This document shows positions 9,828 to 20,700 of a stretch of 64,000 nucleotides of DNA, one piece after another. Location of the stretch: the NCBI GenBank assembly GCA_030272585.1, contig BSYQ01000012.1:496001-560000 (forward strand), read 5' to 3'. The position numbers and the translations under genes are program-made. The first letter of the stretch is position 1. Each line of letters opens with the position of its first letter. The DNA is from Bryopsis sp. KO-2023 (lineage: Eukaryota > Chlorophyta > Ulvophyceae > Bryopsidales > Bryopsidaceae). The notes below the pieces were generated by a model. It did no database searches. It was not told where the DNA came from and saw nothing but the letters and a program-made list of their open reading frames with translations.

Positions 9828-10817
9828 TGTGCTTGTGTCTCGGGGTCCTAGACCCCCTTATCACGCGTCCTGCAGAAACATTCGTTCTGTTTCTGAATCC
9901 CATATGTATCTAGCCTCCTTTTTCCTAGCTGCTGCCTTTTCTTGGCTGGAATATCCAGCAAACTTCACAAAGTCTTTCTGCAAAAGACTTAGGGTGCAAG
10001 GGTCCTTCCAGATGTCATACTTCCGCATCTGTACACTTCCTTCTCGACTTAACTGCCTTACGTCTGTACTTAGAGCCTCTTGGCCCTGGTATCCTTTTGC
10101 TTTAAGTTGCTTATCCTGGGTAGATAAAGCAAAGTTTGCCCTCTCCTCTAGTTAATAAGGGTTTCCACTTAAATACAAAATCCTCTAGGTTGAAACAGCT
10201 GTAACAGTTGGCCTGTAAGCTGGCTGAAAGCTGTAAACTTTAGAGGTCATCTCTTAGTCCGGTTAACATGCAGTTGTTTAATCCCAGAGTTTGGACTATC
10301 AGTCCTGTTTATGGGAAAGGGCACTTTTCCTCTTAAGTGACCTTAACTTCTAGGTTGGATCAAACACCACACCATTTTCAACTTAGTGTATGAGGTCCTC
10401 ACAGGGATTGATTTATAATAAATCAAGGTGTGTACAGTCTTACTCAAGACTGTAGTCCTCTATTCTGAGAGTTTCCCTCTTTCAGGATACCTGATCTCTG
10501 CAGAATCTGAACGTTTGTCTGGGACTACTTCTAATCCTCAGACCTTCCCTTAACTACCTTAGAGATTGACCGGCTGTGAGCAGAGTGGTTTTCTGTTTTT
10601 CAGTGTAGATTGAAAGAAACTCAGACTGGTATTCTGTTAAGAGGTGGAACTCATTTGTTCCAGGAGTCTTAACTATTCCTGAGATAACTTATATCACTTA
10701 AGAAAAATGCAGAATCCTGCTTACAGAACCAACTTCCCAATCCCGACATGACTTCAACTTTCCCTCCTGCATACCAGGCTAACATCCACACATTCAAACT
10801 GCCACTAAAAACATCCC
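9405..10817. other. Non-coding junction between two converging retroelements
   Basis: No convincing gene. The left part is a G/T-rich tail followed by a G run (about 9672-9682) that may be the polypurine tract of the first element. The rest, up to 10817, should contain the 3' LTR of the plus-strand element and that of the minus-strand element. On the minus strand GGAGGGAAAG followed by TTGAAG (about 10760) is a candidate polypurine tract for the second element. LTR borders could not be fixed by eye. Confidence 0.35.
9791..9832 (+). repeat. Compound microsatellite (CT)n(GT)n
   Basis: A run of CT dinucleotides passes directly into GT dinucleotides. Confidence 0.9.
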
Positions 10818-11327
10818 TTAACTACTGGGGCCTGGTGCCCCCACATCCCTAGTGTTCTCCTCCTCTCCCGAGGAGTACACGACTATCGGCTCCTCCGGAG
10901 GCACCTCCTGCATGTCGCCGTCACCGTTCTCCTCGAACCTCGCCTCCACTCGTGCCACCGGGTAAAAGCGCGGCAGGCCAGCGGGGTTGTTAGATGGACC
11001 CCCTCCACCTCCCTGTCCTCCGGCATTCCCGATAGGCTGGGCCAACATCGCCGTTATCTGCTGCCTAGTAGGCCTAAGAGGACCTGGACCAACGGGAGCT
11101 CCTGCTCGAAACTCGTCTAGTAGTCCTCGCACAGTTATCAATGTCTCCGTGTACTGAGCGAGTTTAGCGACGTTCATTCGGGCTTCTCAGCCTGCCCTGG
11201 TGTTCATTCGGAACTCTCCCAAAAGCAGTCGTTGCCGAAGTTCCTCCTCATATTCCTCCATGTCCACCAGTAGCTCCAGCAGAACAGCGATGATGTGCGC
11301 AAGGGCGGCGGCTTGTGTTGCATCCAT
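10818..11327 (-). pseudogene. Small 3' ORF of the second element, with an in-frame TGA
   Basis: From the ATG at 11327 a 46-codon stretch (helical, EEYEEELRQRLLLG) meets TGA at 11189-11187 and continues in the same frame for 122 more codons from 11186, through the next ATG (11177) to 10818. The second part has a glycine-rich middle and an acidic tail (PPEEPIVVYSSGEEEN). A 10-base direct repeat, CCGAATGAAC, brackets the stop. It could be one gene with readthrough or a nonsense mutation, or two short ORFs. Its position after RNase H parallels the third ORF of the first element, but I see no sequence similarity. Confidence 0.5.
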
Positions 11328-11635
11328 TTCTTTTCCGAGTATTTCCTCTCCTGACTTCGAACTCCCGGATTTCCGTTTGCTAAGCTCGGCTCTGTTCTCT
11401 GAGAAACTTATCTCGATCTATTTCCTCCCTGCCTGCTTCTCCCTTAAGAATCCCAAGCAGGACTTGTTTCCTCCCAGAGGGTCTTTCCTCTACAGGAGGT
11501 TTCTTGGATTTAACTTTTATCTTTTCTAACCCCCGTCTTGTGCCTTCCTGATCGACTCTGTCCCAGAAATTTTACTAAACCTTGCCATCCACTAGTCCTC
11601 CCCCAGACTAGTCTTTCTCTTATTCCTAGACCCTT

Positions 11636-13570
11636 CTAACTCAGCTTCCTCCCCAGAGGCAGATGATCTGACACTGTAGGCAGACCTTGTGCCTCCTTTT
11701 TCTTTTCTCTATTCATCACTAGTCTAGACAATGCATCTGCATTGACATGATACTTCCCAGGTCTATGCACCACCTTAATTTTATACCCCTGTAACTCTAT
11801 GACCCACCTGGCCATCATATTGCTCAGATGTCTAGAACCCATTAGCCAGAACAAGGCCCCACAATCAGTGAAAATAGTAAACTCCCTCCCTGTCAGATAA
11901 TAACTAAATTTCCTGATAGTCTTAATCACAGCCATAGCCTCCCCCTGACTAGGGGCATACCTAGCTTCTGTCTGACTATTCTTTTTGGAAAAATAAGCTA
12001 CCGTAAAAGTCTGAAAATAAGCCCCGGGCGTATAGAATAGTAAGCCCTAAAAAGGGGGCGTATACATGGGCAGGGGCTTATATTCGGGCAGGGTCGTATA
12101 AACGGATCGACTTCGACTTCGTCGATCCAGTGGATGAAAGCGCGCCGAAGTGCTCCGTTTATGTTTCGGAACTGTCCAGTGTGAGTATTAGGCAGTAATA
12201 GTCAATCGAACATGTTGCTGGGGATATCATTGCGCGAGACGCGAGTTGTACGACCAGGGGGGCGTATACACGGACCACGAGTGTTGTTTTTCGTACCGGG
12301 GCGTATACACGGGGGGGGGGCGTTATTTGAGGGGGGGCTTATTTTCAGACTTTTACGGTATTACCTTCTCCTGACCTTCCTGAATCTGACCCAGTATTCC
12401 AGCTATAGCATACTGACTCCAGTCAGTGCATAAGAATACCTCCCCTTCCCTCCTGAGAGTAGTCACCACTGGGGCTGTAGTCAGCATCTTCTTCAGCAGC
12501 CTCCATGAGTATTCACATCTCCAGGTCCAGAGAAAAGGGACTCCTTCCTTAGTGAGCTCTGTGAGAGCACCTGCTCTTCTTGCATAGTCTGGGGCATGCC
12601 TCCTGTAGTATCCAGTAAGCCCCAAGAAAGACCTGACTTGGGTGACTGTAGTGGGAGTCTTCAGCTTTGCTATGGAGGCCATTTTGTCCTCCTGAGGGCT
12701 AAATCCAGCCTTAGTGATGTGGTGCCCTAAGTATTCTATCTCCTCCTGGAATAGAAAGCACTTTTCTATGGACAGCTTAGCCCCCTCTCTCTCCAGAATA
12801 TCCAACACCTTCTTCAGAGTTTCCAGGTGCTCTTGGAAGGTGTGGCTAAAGATGACTATGTCATCCAGGTAGACCTGGACCCCTTCCAGGTGGCCAAACA
12901 AAGAGTCCATAACCCTCTGGAAGGCCTCTGGCATAGTCTTCAATCCCTTAGGACACCTAACCCACTCGTATAACCCAGAGGAGGTCCTAAAAGCTGTCTT
13001 CCCCCTATCCTCCTTAGCCAGGGGTAACTGCCAGTACCCTGACTTAAGGTCTAAGCTAGAGTAATATTTCCTTCCTCCCAATCCATCTAGCAGCTCATCT
13101 ATCAGTGGCGGAGGATACTGATCTGCCTCCACCAAGTCATTCAAATCTCTAAAATCCACACACCACCTCCACCTCCCTGGAGTCTTCTTTGGAACCAGGA
13201 GGGTGGGTGAAGACCAAGGTGACCCTGGGCTAGGTCTAACTACTCCTACTTTTAACAGCCCCTCTAGTTGCCTCTCTATTTCCCCTTTCTGAAATTCACT
13301 AACCCTGTATTGCCTCTTTGCTACAGGCTTGGCTGTCCCAGTTTCTATTTTATAACTATGATTCTTAAAGGAGCCTATCTCATATTCACTTAGAGACCAG
13401 GCCTCCCTCCTAGACTTGCAGAGTTTCTCCACTGCCCTTCTTTCATCCCTTGTCAGACTATCCCCTATATTTAAGTCAGCAAAGGTAGAGACTTTCTCCT
13501 CCTGTGCCACTAGAACTGAATCAGGGGTTGTGACCCCTCTGGTGGTAAACCTGTGCAGCCCTGTGGCCAC
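11636..13570 (-). pseudogene. pol: Reverse transcriptase-RNase H of the second element, split by a MITE
   Basis: RT motifs are clear: SPWSSPTLLVPKK, RWCVDFRDLND, SLDLKSGYWQLPL, FRTSSGLYEWVRCPKGL and the catalytic YLDD in VQVYLDDIVIF. RNase H begins at FLCTDWSQYAIAGILGQ and is cut at 12361 by the insertion at 12001-12358; it resumes at 11998 with AYFSKKNSQTEARYAP, then IFTDCGALFWL and VNADALSRL. Insert plus duplicated TA is 360 bases, a multiple of three, so both halves are in the same frame, but the MITE brings a stop codon at once. No integrase follows. The frame is otherwise undamaged, so the insertion is probably recent. Confidence 0.85.
12001..12358. mobile_element. 358-bp MITE with 25-bp perfect terminal inverted repeats and TA duplication
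   Basis: The left end starts CCGTAAAAGTCTGAAAATAA (12001) and the right end (12334-12358) is its exact reverse complement over 25 bases. TA dinucleotides flank both sides (11999-12000 and 12359-12360), as for Tc1/mariner or pogo-type elements. Inside are several copies of a GGGGCGTATACACGG-like motif close to both ends, as expected of subterminal transposase-binding repeats. There is no coding capacity. It interrupts the RNase H of the minus-strand retroelement. Confidence 0.9.
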
Positions 13571-13602
13571 ACCCCTGAGGTCACCGGGCCTGACCTCTGA
13601 CC

Positions 13603-15522
13603 CTAATGAAAATCCTGGGAGGGCCCTTCTCTTCCTCCATCTTTCTGTACTCCTGTAGCTGGAGTACTCCTTTGTCCAAATCCTGATGGTAGAGGACTGT
13701 GTGGTGCTTCTCTTGGAATGGTCTCGGTGGTGGGGTTGAACCTGACCTTTTTCTCCGGGGTCAAGTTCCCTCCTTTCCTCTTTTTCCCGGCTGCAGTCTG
13801 GACTGCCTCCTCTGTCTCTGGGCTCTGCTTCTCCTCTGTCCTAAGGGGGATGGCCCCCATCTTCCCATTGCCCTTGTGATAAAATATTTGCTGTGGTCCC
13901 AGCATTATCATGGCCCTGATCGACTTAAGAAAGTCTATCCCCAGCAGGACACAGCAGGTGTCTGTGTCTGTCACCATGAAAGAGTTGTGGGAGCCTGTTC
14001 CTCCTATGTTCACAAATATCTTTGGGAGATACCCAAGAGAGGTGGCTATCTCCCCACTGGCTGTCCTGAAGACCCATTCAGAGGGTTGGACCTGGCCCAC
14101 CAGGTCGAGCTTCTCCACCGTGGCTCTGGAGATGCAACTGTGGCTGGCCCCCGTGTCCACCACTGCCTCCAATGCCTCCCCCTTGATTTTGATGGTGCAT
14201 TTTGCTGGGGTGTTCCTGGAGGCCGCTTCCCTCTGCAGTGTGTCCACCTCCAGCATGCCCACCTCCTTGTCCTCATCCTCCTGGCCTGAGGTTTCTGAGT
14301 CGAAGTGGAGGGGTTGGGTTACCCCAGCATCCACTGAAGTCATCAGGTCCGCCTCCCTCCTGATGGCCTCCCTGAGTTCAGGGGAATAAAACATGAATGT
14401 TTTAAGGGGGACAGGTAATTCTGTCCTGTCTAGGAATGCCTGAGCATCTATTAGGGCATGCTTATTCCCCATCCTGTACTTGTTCTCCCCTCCAGAGGTC
14501 TTCCCCTCTACCATATTCATTTGGGGACCCTGAGACTTGGAGTTCCCTTGGTCTGGGTTCGCCTGTACAACCAAAGGGGTATTGCCTGCTCTGTATCGAA
14601 GGCCGTAGGTTACCCCTGTCTTTCTCTGAAGACATCTCCCCCACCTATGACCTGGTACTCCACAGTGCCAACATTCCCCCAGGTTCAGATCCTTGTTCAG
14701 TAAAGGACTATAATAACCCCTGGGCCTTTGGCCTTCATAAGTCTTACTCCTTCCACCCCTGTTTCCTGAAGCTCCTCCATTGACTTTCTGTCGCCATTCC
14801 AGCAGCCTTTCCTCTGGAGCTGGGAGGGCTGTATAGATCTTGTGCATATGTCCCTCCATAACTTTCTGAACCTTGTTCATCACTTTATTCAGAAGCCTTT
14901 CTTCCTTTGGGTCTGTAGTCTGTCCAGTGTTCTTGTCTGTGTCTGAATCTGAATCAGTACTGTCGGGAGCTTTCCTTTTCTTACTCAGCCCTATTCCCTC
15001 AACTGCCTTTGCAGCCGTCACCACTTCCTCAAAGTTCTGATGCTGGAGTGGGGCTATAGCATCTCTTATCTTCGATGGTATTCCAGCCTGAAAAATGTGA
15101 CGGAGAAATTCGTCGTTCAGGGCAATCGGAGTGGCGCCGTCAGTGCGTGTCGCGGTCTGAATATCGGTGATATCCTCAGCTAAGCCACGAAGGGCGTCCG
15201 CGAAATCTTCGACCGTCTCCGTAGACCGTTGGCGACGCCTTGTTAGCTCGCTCATCAAATCATCGGTGGCCCCCAGCCACCTTTTCATAAACTTCTTTTT
15301 AAAATTCTCCCAGGTCATATCTTCTGGGAGAGCAGCCGCCCAAAGGGCTGCACCGTGAGTGAGGTTCGCCTTCGCCCTGCTCACTTTAGAACGAGCAGGC
15401 CAGTTCTGTGCCGTGGCTGTTGCTTCCACGGTCTTGAACCATTCTGCTGCTGGAGGTTTCTTTCCGTCAAACTTTTCGAGCTTAGGGGCACGATACTTAT
15501 CGGCAGAGGTTGCTCCAACCAT
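13603..15522 (-). CDS. gag: Gag-protease polyprotein of the second gypsy-like element
   Basis: A 639-aa ORF with a true ATG at 15522. The N-terminal half is a compact retrotransposon Gag: WFKTVEATATAQNW, AALWAAALPEDMTWENFKKKF and a VEDFADALRGLAED region. One zinc knuckle, CWHCGVPGHRWGRC, lies near the middle. The C-terminal part carries an aspartic protease with VVDTGASHSCIS and the later VLLGIDFL, so protease is fused to Gag rather than to RT. The ORF ends in the -1 frame overlap with the downstream RT frame (open through at least 13621); no canonical slippery heptamer was found in that overlap. Confidence 0.85.
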   Translation of the reverse strand: MVGATSADKYRAPKLEKFDGKKPPAAEWFKTVEATATAQNWPARSKVSRAKANLTHGAALWAAALPEDMTWENFKKKFMKRWLGATDDLMSELTRRRQRSTETVEDFADALRGLAEDITDIQTATRTDGATPIALNDEFLRHIFQAGIPSKIRDAIAPLQHQNFEEVVTAAKAVEGIGLSKKRKAPDSTDSDSDTDKNTGQTTDPKEERLLNKVMNKVQKVMEGHMHKIYTALPAPEERLLEWRQKVNGGASGNRGGRSKTYEGQRPRGYYSPLLNKDLNLGECWHCGVPGHRWGRCLQRKTGVTYGLRYRAGNTPLVVQANPDQGNSKSQGPQMNMVEGKTSGGENKYRMGNKHALIDAQAFLDRTELPVPLKTFMFYSPELREAIRREADLMTSVDAGVTQPLHFDSETSGQEDEDKEVGMLEVDTLQREAASRNTPAKCTIKIKGEALEAVVDTGASHSCISRATVEKLDLVGQVQPSEWVFRTASGEIATSLGYLPKIFVNIGGTGSHNSFMVTDTDTCCVLLGIDFLKSIRAMIMLGPQQIFYHKGNGKMGAIPLRTEEKQSPETEEAVQTAAGKKRKGGNLTPEKKVRFNPTTETIPREAPHSPLPSGFGQRSTPATGVQKDGGREGPSQDFH

Positions 15523-17058
15523 TGTTCCTACAGTGTGTTACACTTGTGTTAATTTCTGGAGCGCTTTCTCTTTTACGAGAGGTGATCACCAGAGTAAACA
15601 GTGTTGCACAGAACTTGTGTTGTAATGTTAGTGGGCCCATATTCCTAACATGTCCGAAGCTCGTCACGCTCCGAAACCAGAAAACGCATTCGGCACAACT
15701 ACTAATTCCTCATTCGCGCCGCGACTGAAGATAGAGTCGTACTGAACTACCGCAGAGTCTGTCTACGGCAACAGAGTCGGACTACGCCGACATTGAATGT
15801 CCTATCCAAAAACTTGGTATCTAAACTGCGACGCACTGAAACTATCGTCACCCAAGAAGTCGGCTAAGACCAGTCGCGCTAACAATCATCACCATCCGAG
15901 AGTCACAGTCTCGACTCCCCATAACAACGAAAAAGCCTAAGACCAGGCATCTGAACGCAACACGAGTCAAAGTCGACGGAGACACCCGCTAAGAGGGCCT
16001 TGCTCCCGAGAGTGAGACAGAAAAGTGGAGTCCCCTGGAGGGTGGTCGCTAAGAGACCACGGCCTAAGGGGACTCTGAAAACTGAGCTGGAGAAGAGAGA
16101 AACACAAAACGCAAACACCAAAAACGAAAGGAGACACTCAGAGGAGAGGTCAACTCCTCTGAGTGGGAAAAACCTCCTAAGAGAAGGGCAGCACCTTCTC
16201 TTACTATTCTGACTCTACTCCTATTTTCCCTCTAGAATTAAAGTCTGATCAGAAACAATCTTATTTTGAATAAGGACACTCAGAGACACAAGAATAATAG
16301 CAAGAGAATATTTTTACAGAAAGAGAAGGGATGGTGTATCCCATTTCAAAAGTATACTTCAGAAAACCTTGGATAATGCTATCTTTAGCCAGAAGTACCT
16401 CGTCCGGTCGGGATTCCCGTTTAAGGTAAGTCGCGAAGCTTCCTTAAGTCCGTCACGATAAGAGAGTTCTCCTATAGATAGATGTCCGAAGTAAGAAGTA
16501 AACGAGGTGGTCACCGAGTTCTGTCTGTCCTTTATCAGAATTCTGTGGGATATTTATACTCGCGGCTGGTTCCAGCGCTAGCGCATGTGTGCTGGCCGCG
16601 AGTTCGGCGTCACGACAGGGGTCGACTAGCGACCCGACTGCCAGTCGTGCGTATTGCCTAAGAGATCGTTTTTCGTAGAGAGTTGTATCCGTTTCGCTGG
16701 AATCCATAGTGTTTTCGCTGGCTCCTTGTGTTCCCAGCCGCACGTTTCGTAGAAGTCATACCTCGGATGTCATAAAATGACAGTGCCGGCAGTAAGACTC
16801 CCAGTACTCTGCGCTAGCCATGGGTTGGCGTGCCAGCTATTCGATATCTTCCAGCGTATCAATATACAACTTTTCCTACGTCATCGACCTCGTCAGGAAT
16901 TGAACCCAACGTACGAACCACCAGGTCTCACATAGAGCAGCGTAAAATACGACTGTTTATCAGTGTGAGTTGGCAATTCCATTCTTCCGAATTATCATCG
17001 GAATAATCATTACATCTGGTGGCAGTACATCTGCCATGTTCTTTCTAGCTCCGTCACA
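15523..17058. other. Non-coding region upstream of the minus-strand retroelement
   Basis: No gene is supported. It should include the leader and 5' LTR of the minus-strand element. A hairpin with arms CTCGCGGC/GCCGCGAG lies around 16560-16612 next to a TATTTATA box-like stretch, which could be an LTR promoter. Confidence 0.3.
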
Positions 17059-17114
17059 TGCATTGATCGCTGTGAGAAGTGCCTGATATGACGTGGTGGG
17101 CTGAAGGTGTGACG
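17059..17114 (+). repeat. 56-bp block identical to 45883-45938
   Basis: The same 56 bases occur in the same orientation inside a likely coding exon near 45900 (minus-strand peptide LQPTTSYQALLTAINA). Here the block runs directly into the LTR-like repeat, so it marks an insertion point in a second copy of that exon. Confidence 0.85.
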
Positions 17115-17261
17115 GTGCAAGATGCAATCAAGTCAAAGTACAACACCACCAAAATCACATTTCCGGAACATCTCTGGGATATTACACCTCAAGATCAATC
17201 ATGAACCGCAATTCCAGTAATTGCCCGGTTGAAACCTTGATGGTGGCCAGTGGTAGGACTT

Positions 17262-17590
17262 TACGGTTACGGTACCGTAAACCGTACCGTAACCTCACTC
17301 CGGTCACTTACGGTTACGGTCACTCCGGTCCGGACCGGAGTGGTTTTCGTGCTCGGAACCGGACCACCGTAAATGTTATCCGTAGTACTACGGCGTCATT
17401 ACGGCGGTCCGGAGCATGAAATGACGGATTTACGGTTCGGTTATCACCGTACACCGGAGCATGCCGTAAACTCACCGTAAATCAACAACCGTAGCACCGT
17501 AAATCATCCACCGTAGCGCCGTAATCACGTGACCGTAACACCGTAAACCGCAAACCGGAGTCCGTTCCACCGTAAAGAGGAGTTACGGTG
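17262..17590 (+). repeat. Left subterminal ACCGTAA/TTACGGT motif region of the hAT element
   Basis: Many copies of ACCGTAA in both orientations, with GGTCCGGACC, lie within 350 bases of the left end. The same motif recurs at the right end and in intron 4. These are likely transposase-binding repeats. Confidence 0.8.
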
Positions 17591-17711
17591 GGAAGCTGTC
17601 CCGTCGTACGCAACCTCCCTTATAACCTAGCCACTCTCCCATCGCTAGTTTCTCCTTTGGTTTTCTACTGTCTCGCGGTGTGTTTTCGTTTTTTTCCGGA
17701 GTGTGTTCAGT

Positions 17712-20700
17712 ATGTCGGCGACGTCGGATGTTCAGTTGATGGGCGAGGTCAGAAAGGATGCGGGGTTGCGTCCTGTCGACTACGCACCGCTGGCGACCCT
17801 GGTGGTGCAGCTCGACGACGGCTCGTGGGAGGCCTATGTAAAAGGAGAAAAGGGGAAGAAAAAAGAGGACAGGCTGGTCAAGCTGAAGTGTTTGCTGTGC
17901 GGACACATGTGCTCTTGGTGTAAGTATTTTGTATTTTTTTTTTTTTTCTTTTTCTGGGTTAATATTTCTGGAGTAGTTTTTTATTTTGGTGTGGATGTCT
18001 GCAGCCAAGGGGTCCTACAGTGGCCTCAAGTCCCACTGCTCTGGGAGGCATGGTGTGAAAGACCATGATGTCCTCACCACTGCCAAGGGGTGGATCGATG
18101 ATGCTGCGAAGGATGGGAAGGACTTCCCACTAGCAGAATGGACGTCGAAAATGGCAGCAGCAGGCCATTTGAAGCCAGGAAAGGGGGGGAAGTCAAGCGA
18201 GGACCCATCCGAGACGCTGATATCCAAGTCTCTACACCGGGTAGGTTTGTGATTGCTTGTGATGTTAATGCATGTGTTGTTGTGTTGCTGGATGCTGGAA
18301 TTTCCAGCCTGAATTTTGGGGGACTGCATGTGTTGTTGTGTTGCTGGATGCTGGAATTTCCAGCCTGAATTTTGGGGGACTGCATGTGTTGTTGTGTTGC
18401 TGGATGCTGGAATTTCCAGCCTGATTTTTGGGGGACTGCATGTGTTGTTGTGTTGCTGGATGCTGGAATTTCCAGCCTGATTTTTGGGGGACTGCATGTG
18501 TTGTTGTGTTGCTGGATGCTGGAATTTCCAGCCTGATTTTTGGGGGACTGCATGTGTTGTTGTGTTGCTGGATGCTGGAATTTCCAGCCTGAATTTTGGG
18601 GGACTGCATGTGGTGCTGATGTGCATGTGTGATGTACAGAATGTGCGCTACCAAGCCGGCAGTGCCGGATACAAGAGGTTCGTCAGGGAAGCGGCAAAGT
18701 GGGTGGCGAGGGACTCCCTTCCTTTTGGGACTCCATGCACTCCAGCCTTCCTCGAGTTCGCCAGGGTGCTTGAACCCAAATGCCCAAAAGTGGATCCCAA
18801 AACCATAAAGCGCGAGATCAGTTCTGTCTACAAGAGCGAGATGGAAAGGTTGACGAGGTCCGTCCCATGGAAGGTAACCGCTTTTACGACCGACCTGTGG
18901 AAGAGTAGGACTTCATGTGAATATATAACATTCACATGCAGCTGGGTAGATACAGCGTGGGTTTTGCAGACTAGGACATTAGGATCGCATAGGTTAGAGT
19001 ATACAAGCATAACCGCAGAGGTTCTTTCGGTGGAAATTCCAAAACTGCTTCAGGGGTACTTTGGGGGGTCAGCTCAGTTAGGAGAAATGCGGCCGACCAT
19101 AATTTCAGATTGTGGATCGAATATTAGGAAGGCCCTTCAAGAAGAATTAGAATTTGACTGGCTCAGGTGCTCCTTGCACATGCTCCACAATGTGGTGCAG
19201 CTGGGCTTAGGGCATATAGGCGTTATTGGGAGGGTCAATAAACACACGGCCTTACTACTAGAGGCAATAGATGTGTTGAAAGGGGTAGCAGCCCATGTAC
19301 GGCGCTCCTCTACTTTTAAAACTAAGTTCAGTCAGGCTCAGGTAGAGATGTGGGAAAGGGGGGAAGGGGGGGAAGGGGGGGAGGGGGGGGAGGTGGAGTA
19401 CATGCCGGCGGACCTCGGGGAGGAGGAAAGCGAGGACTCGCTGGAGGATGCACAGGATATGGCGCCACAGGTGGATAAACTCTCCTTTATTTTCTGTTGC
19501 TTCCATTCACTTCCCTTTTTCTGTGTTGCTGCTTGCTTCTTGTTATAAGTTGAATTTTTTCTGACATCTAAATGGCTTGTTTTGGGTGTTGTTTGGCTGC
19601 AGGGTCCCACCAGTCAGGATCTTGATGATATTGCTGCAGCTGCTGCTGCTGCTGCTGCTGTGGAAGATCTGACATCACAGGTGATTATTGAGTTGTATTT
19701 TTTTTTCCAAAATTTTGGTCCGGTTCCGGTTTTTTCCGGTTTTTTACGGTTTTTTACGGTTTTTTACGGTGTTTTACGGTTTTTTACGGGTGTTTTACGG
19801 GTGTTTTACGGGTTTTTTACGGTTTTTTACGGTTTTTTTACGGTGTTTACGGTGTTTACGGTGTTTTACGGTGTTTACGGTTTTTTACGGTTTTTTACGG
19901 TCGAACAAATTTTCACTATCATTGACATGTTGTGTTCCAATCGATTTCAATGCATGTCTGTGAGGTGACAAGTGTTGTGTGATCTGCAGGGAGAGGGCAC
20001 GGCAGAGACCATGGATGTGGAAGTGGTTGGCCCTTCTCAACAGGCTGGTGGCCCTTCGCAACAGTCTGGTGCACCATCATCGCAGCCGGCACCCCCACCA
20101 AGAAAACCTAGGGTGCTGCAACTCCCCACGATCGTGAGCACACGGTGGAACAGCACCTTCATCATGCTCCAGAGAGCCGTGAGGCTCAGGCCAGCAATCG
20201 ATCGATTGCTAGCTGAGCAACATGGGGAGGGGGATGAGCACCGTGAAATAACACCACGGCAGTGGACGCTGCTGGAGAGCCTGTTGGAGTTACTGAAAGT
20301 TGCGAGGGATGCCACACACCTGTAAGTACAACATTGCAGAAAAAAAACCAAACAAAAAACTTGATTATTGAGAAGATGTATGATTTTTCAAGTAGTGTGA
20401 ACAAAACGACAAAAGAAAAAACAGGGAATAACAAACTGAACTGCAGCCCGTTATTTATCAAGTATTCATTCAATGTGATGTCTTGTTTTAGATTGGAGGC
20501 ATCGAAAACAGTGACAAGCGGGAGGGTGGTCCTGACGTTCGCGAGGATCCACAGTTTTTGGAAAGACTGGATCAGAACAAATGTGGAGGCCGTGAAGGAG
20601 GGGAGATCCCCCCCACCGAACATCCAGGCGCTGTCGCCAATTGTGTATGCCATGGTGGACAAGCTGGAGAAGGAATGGAGCGACCCGCAGCTCGGGCTGG

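Larger units (their letters stand above)
10818..15522 (-). mobile_element. Second gypsy-like retroelement, minus strand, no integrase seen
   Basis: On the minus strand a gag-protease ORF (15522-13603) is followed in the -1 frame by reverse transcriptase and RNase H (to 11636) and then by a small 3' ORF (11327-10818). The roughly 300 bases between RNase H and the last ORF are too few for integrase, and no HHCC or DDE motif is visible. Either the element is an integrase-less, non-autonomous family or integrase has been deleted. A MITE at 12001-12358 breaks its RNase H. It faces the first retrotransposon tail to tail. Confidence 0.8.

Noticed and set aside
16878-16950. tRNA gene on the minus strand (GGGTTCAATTCC)
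   Set aside because: Only a weak B box; no A box or stems.
18268-18612. CRISPR-like regular 56-bp repeats
   Set aside because: No unique spacers; continuous tandem units in a eukaryotic intron.
18074-18654. Long minus-strand ORFs rich in SSIQQHNNTCSPP repeats
   Set aside because: They arise from the 56-bp minisatellite in a hAT intron, which is open in all minus frames; no start context or homology.
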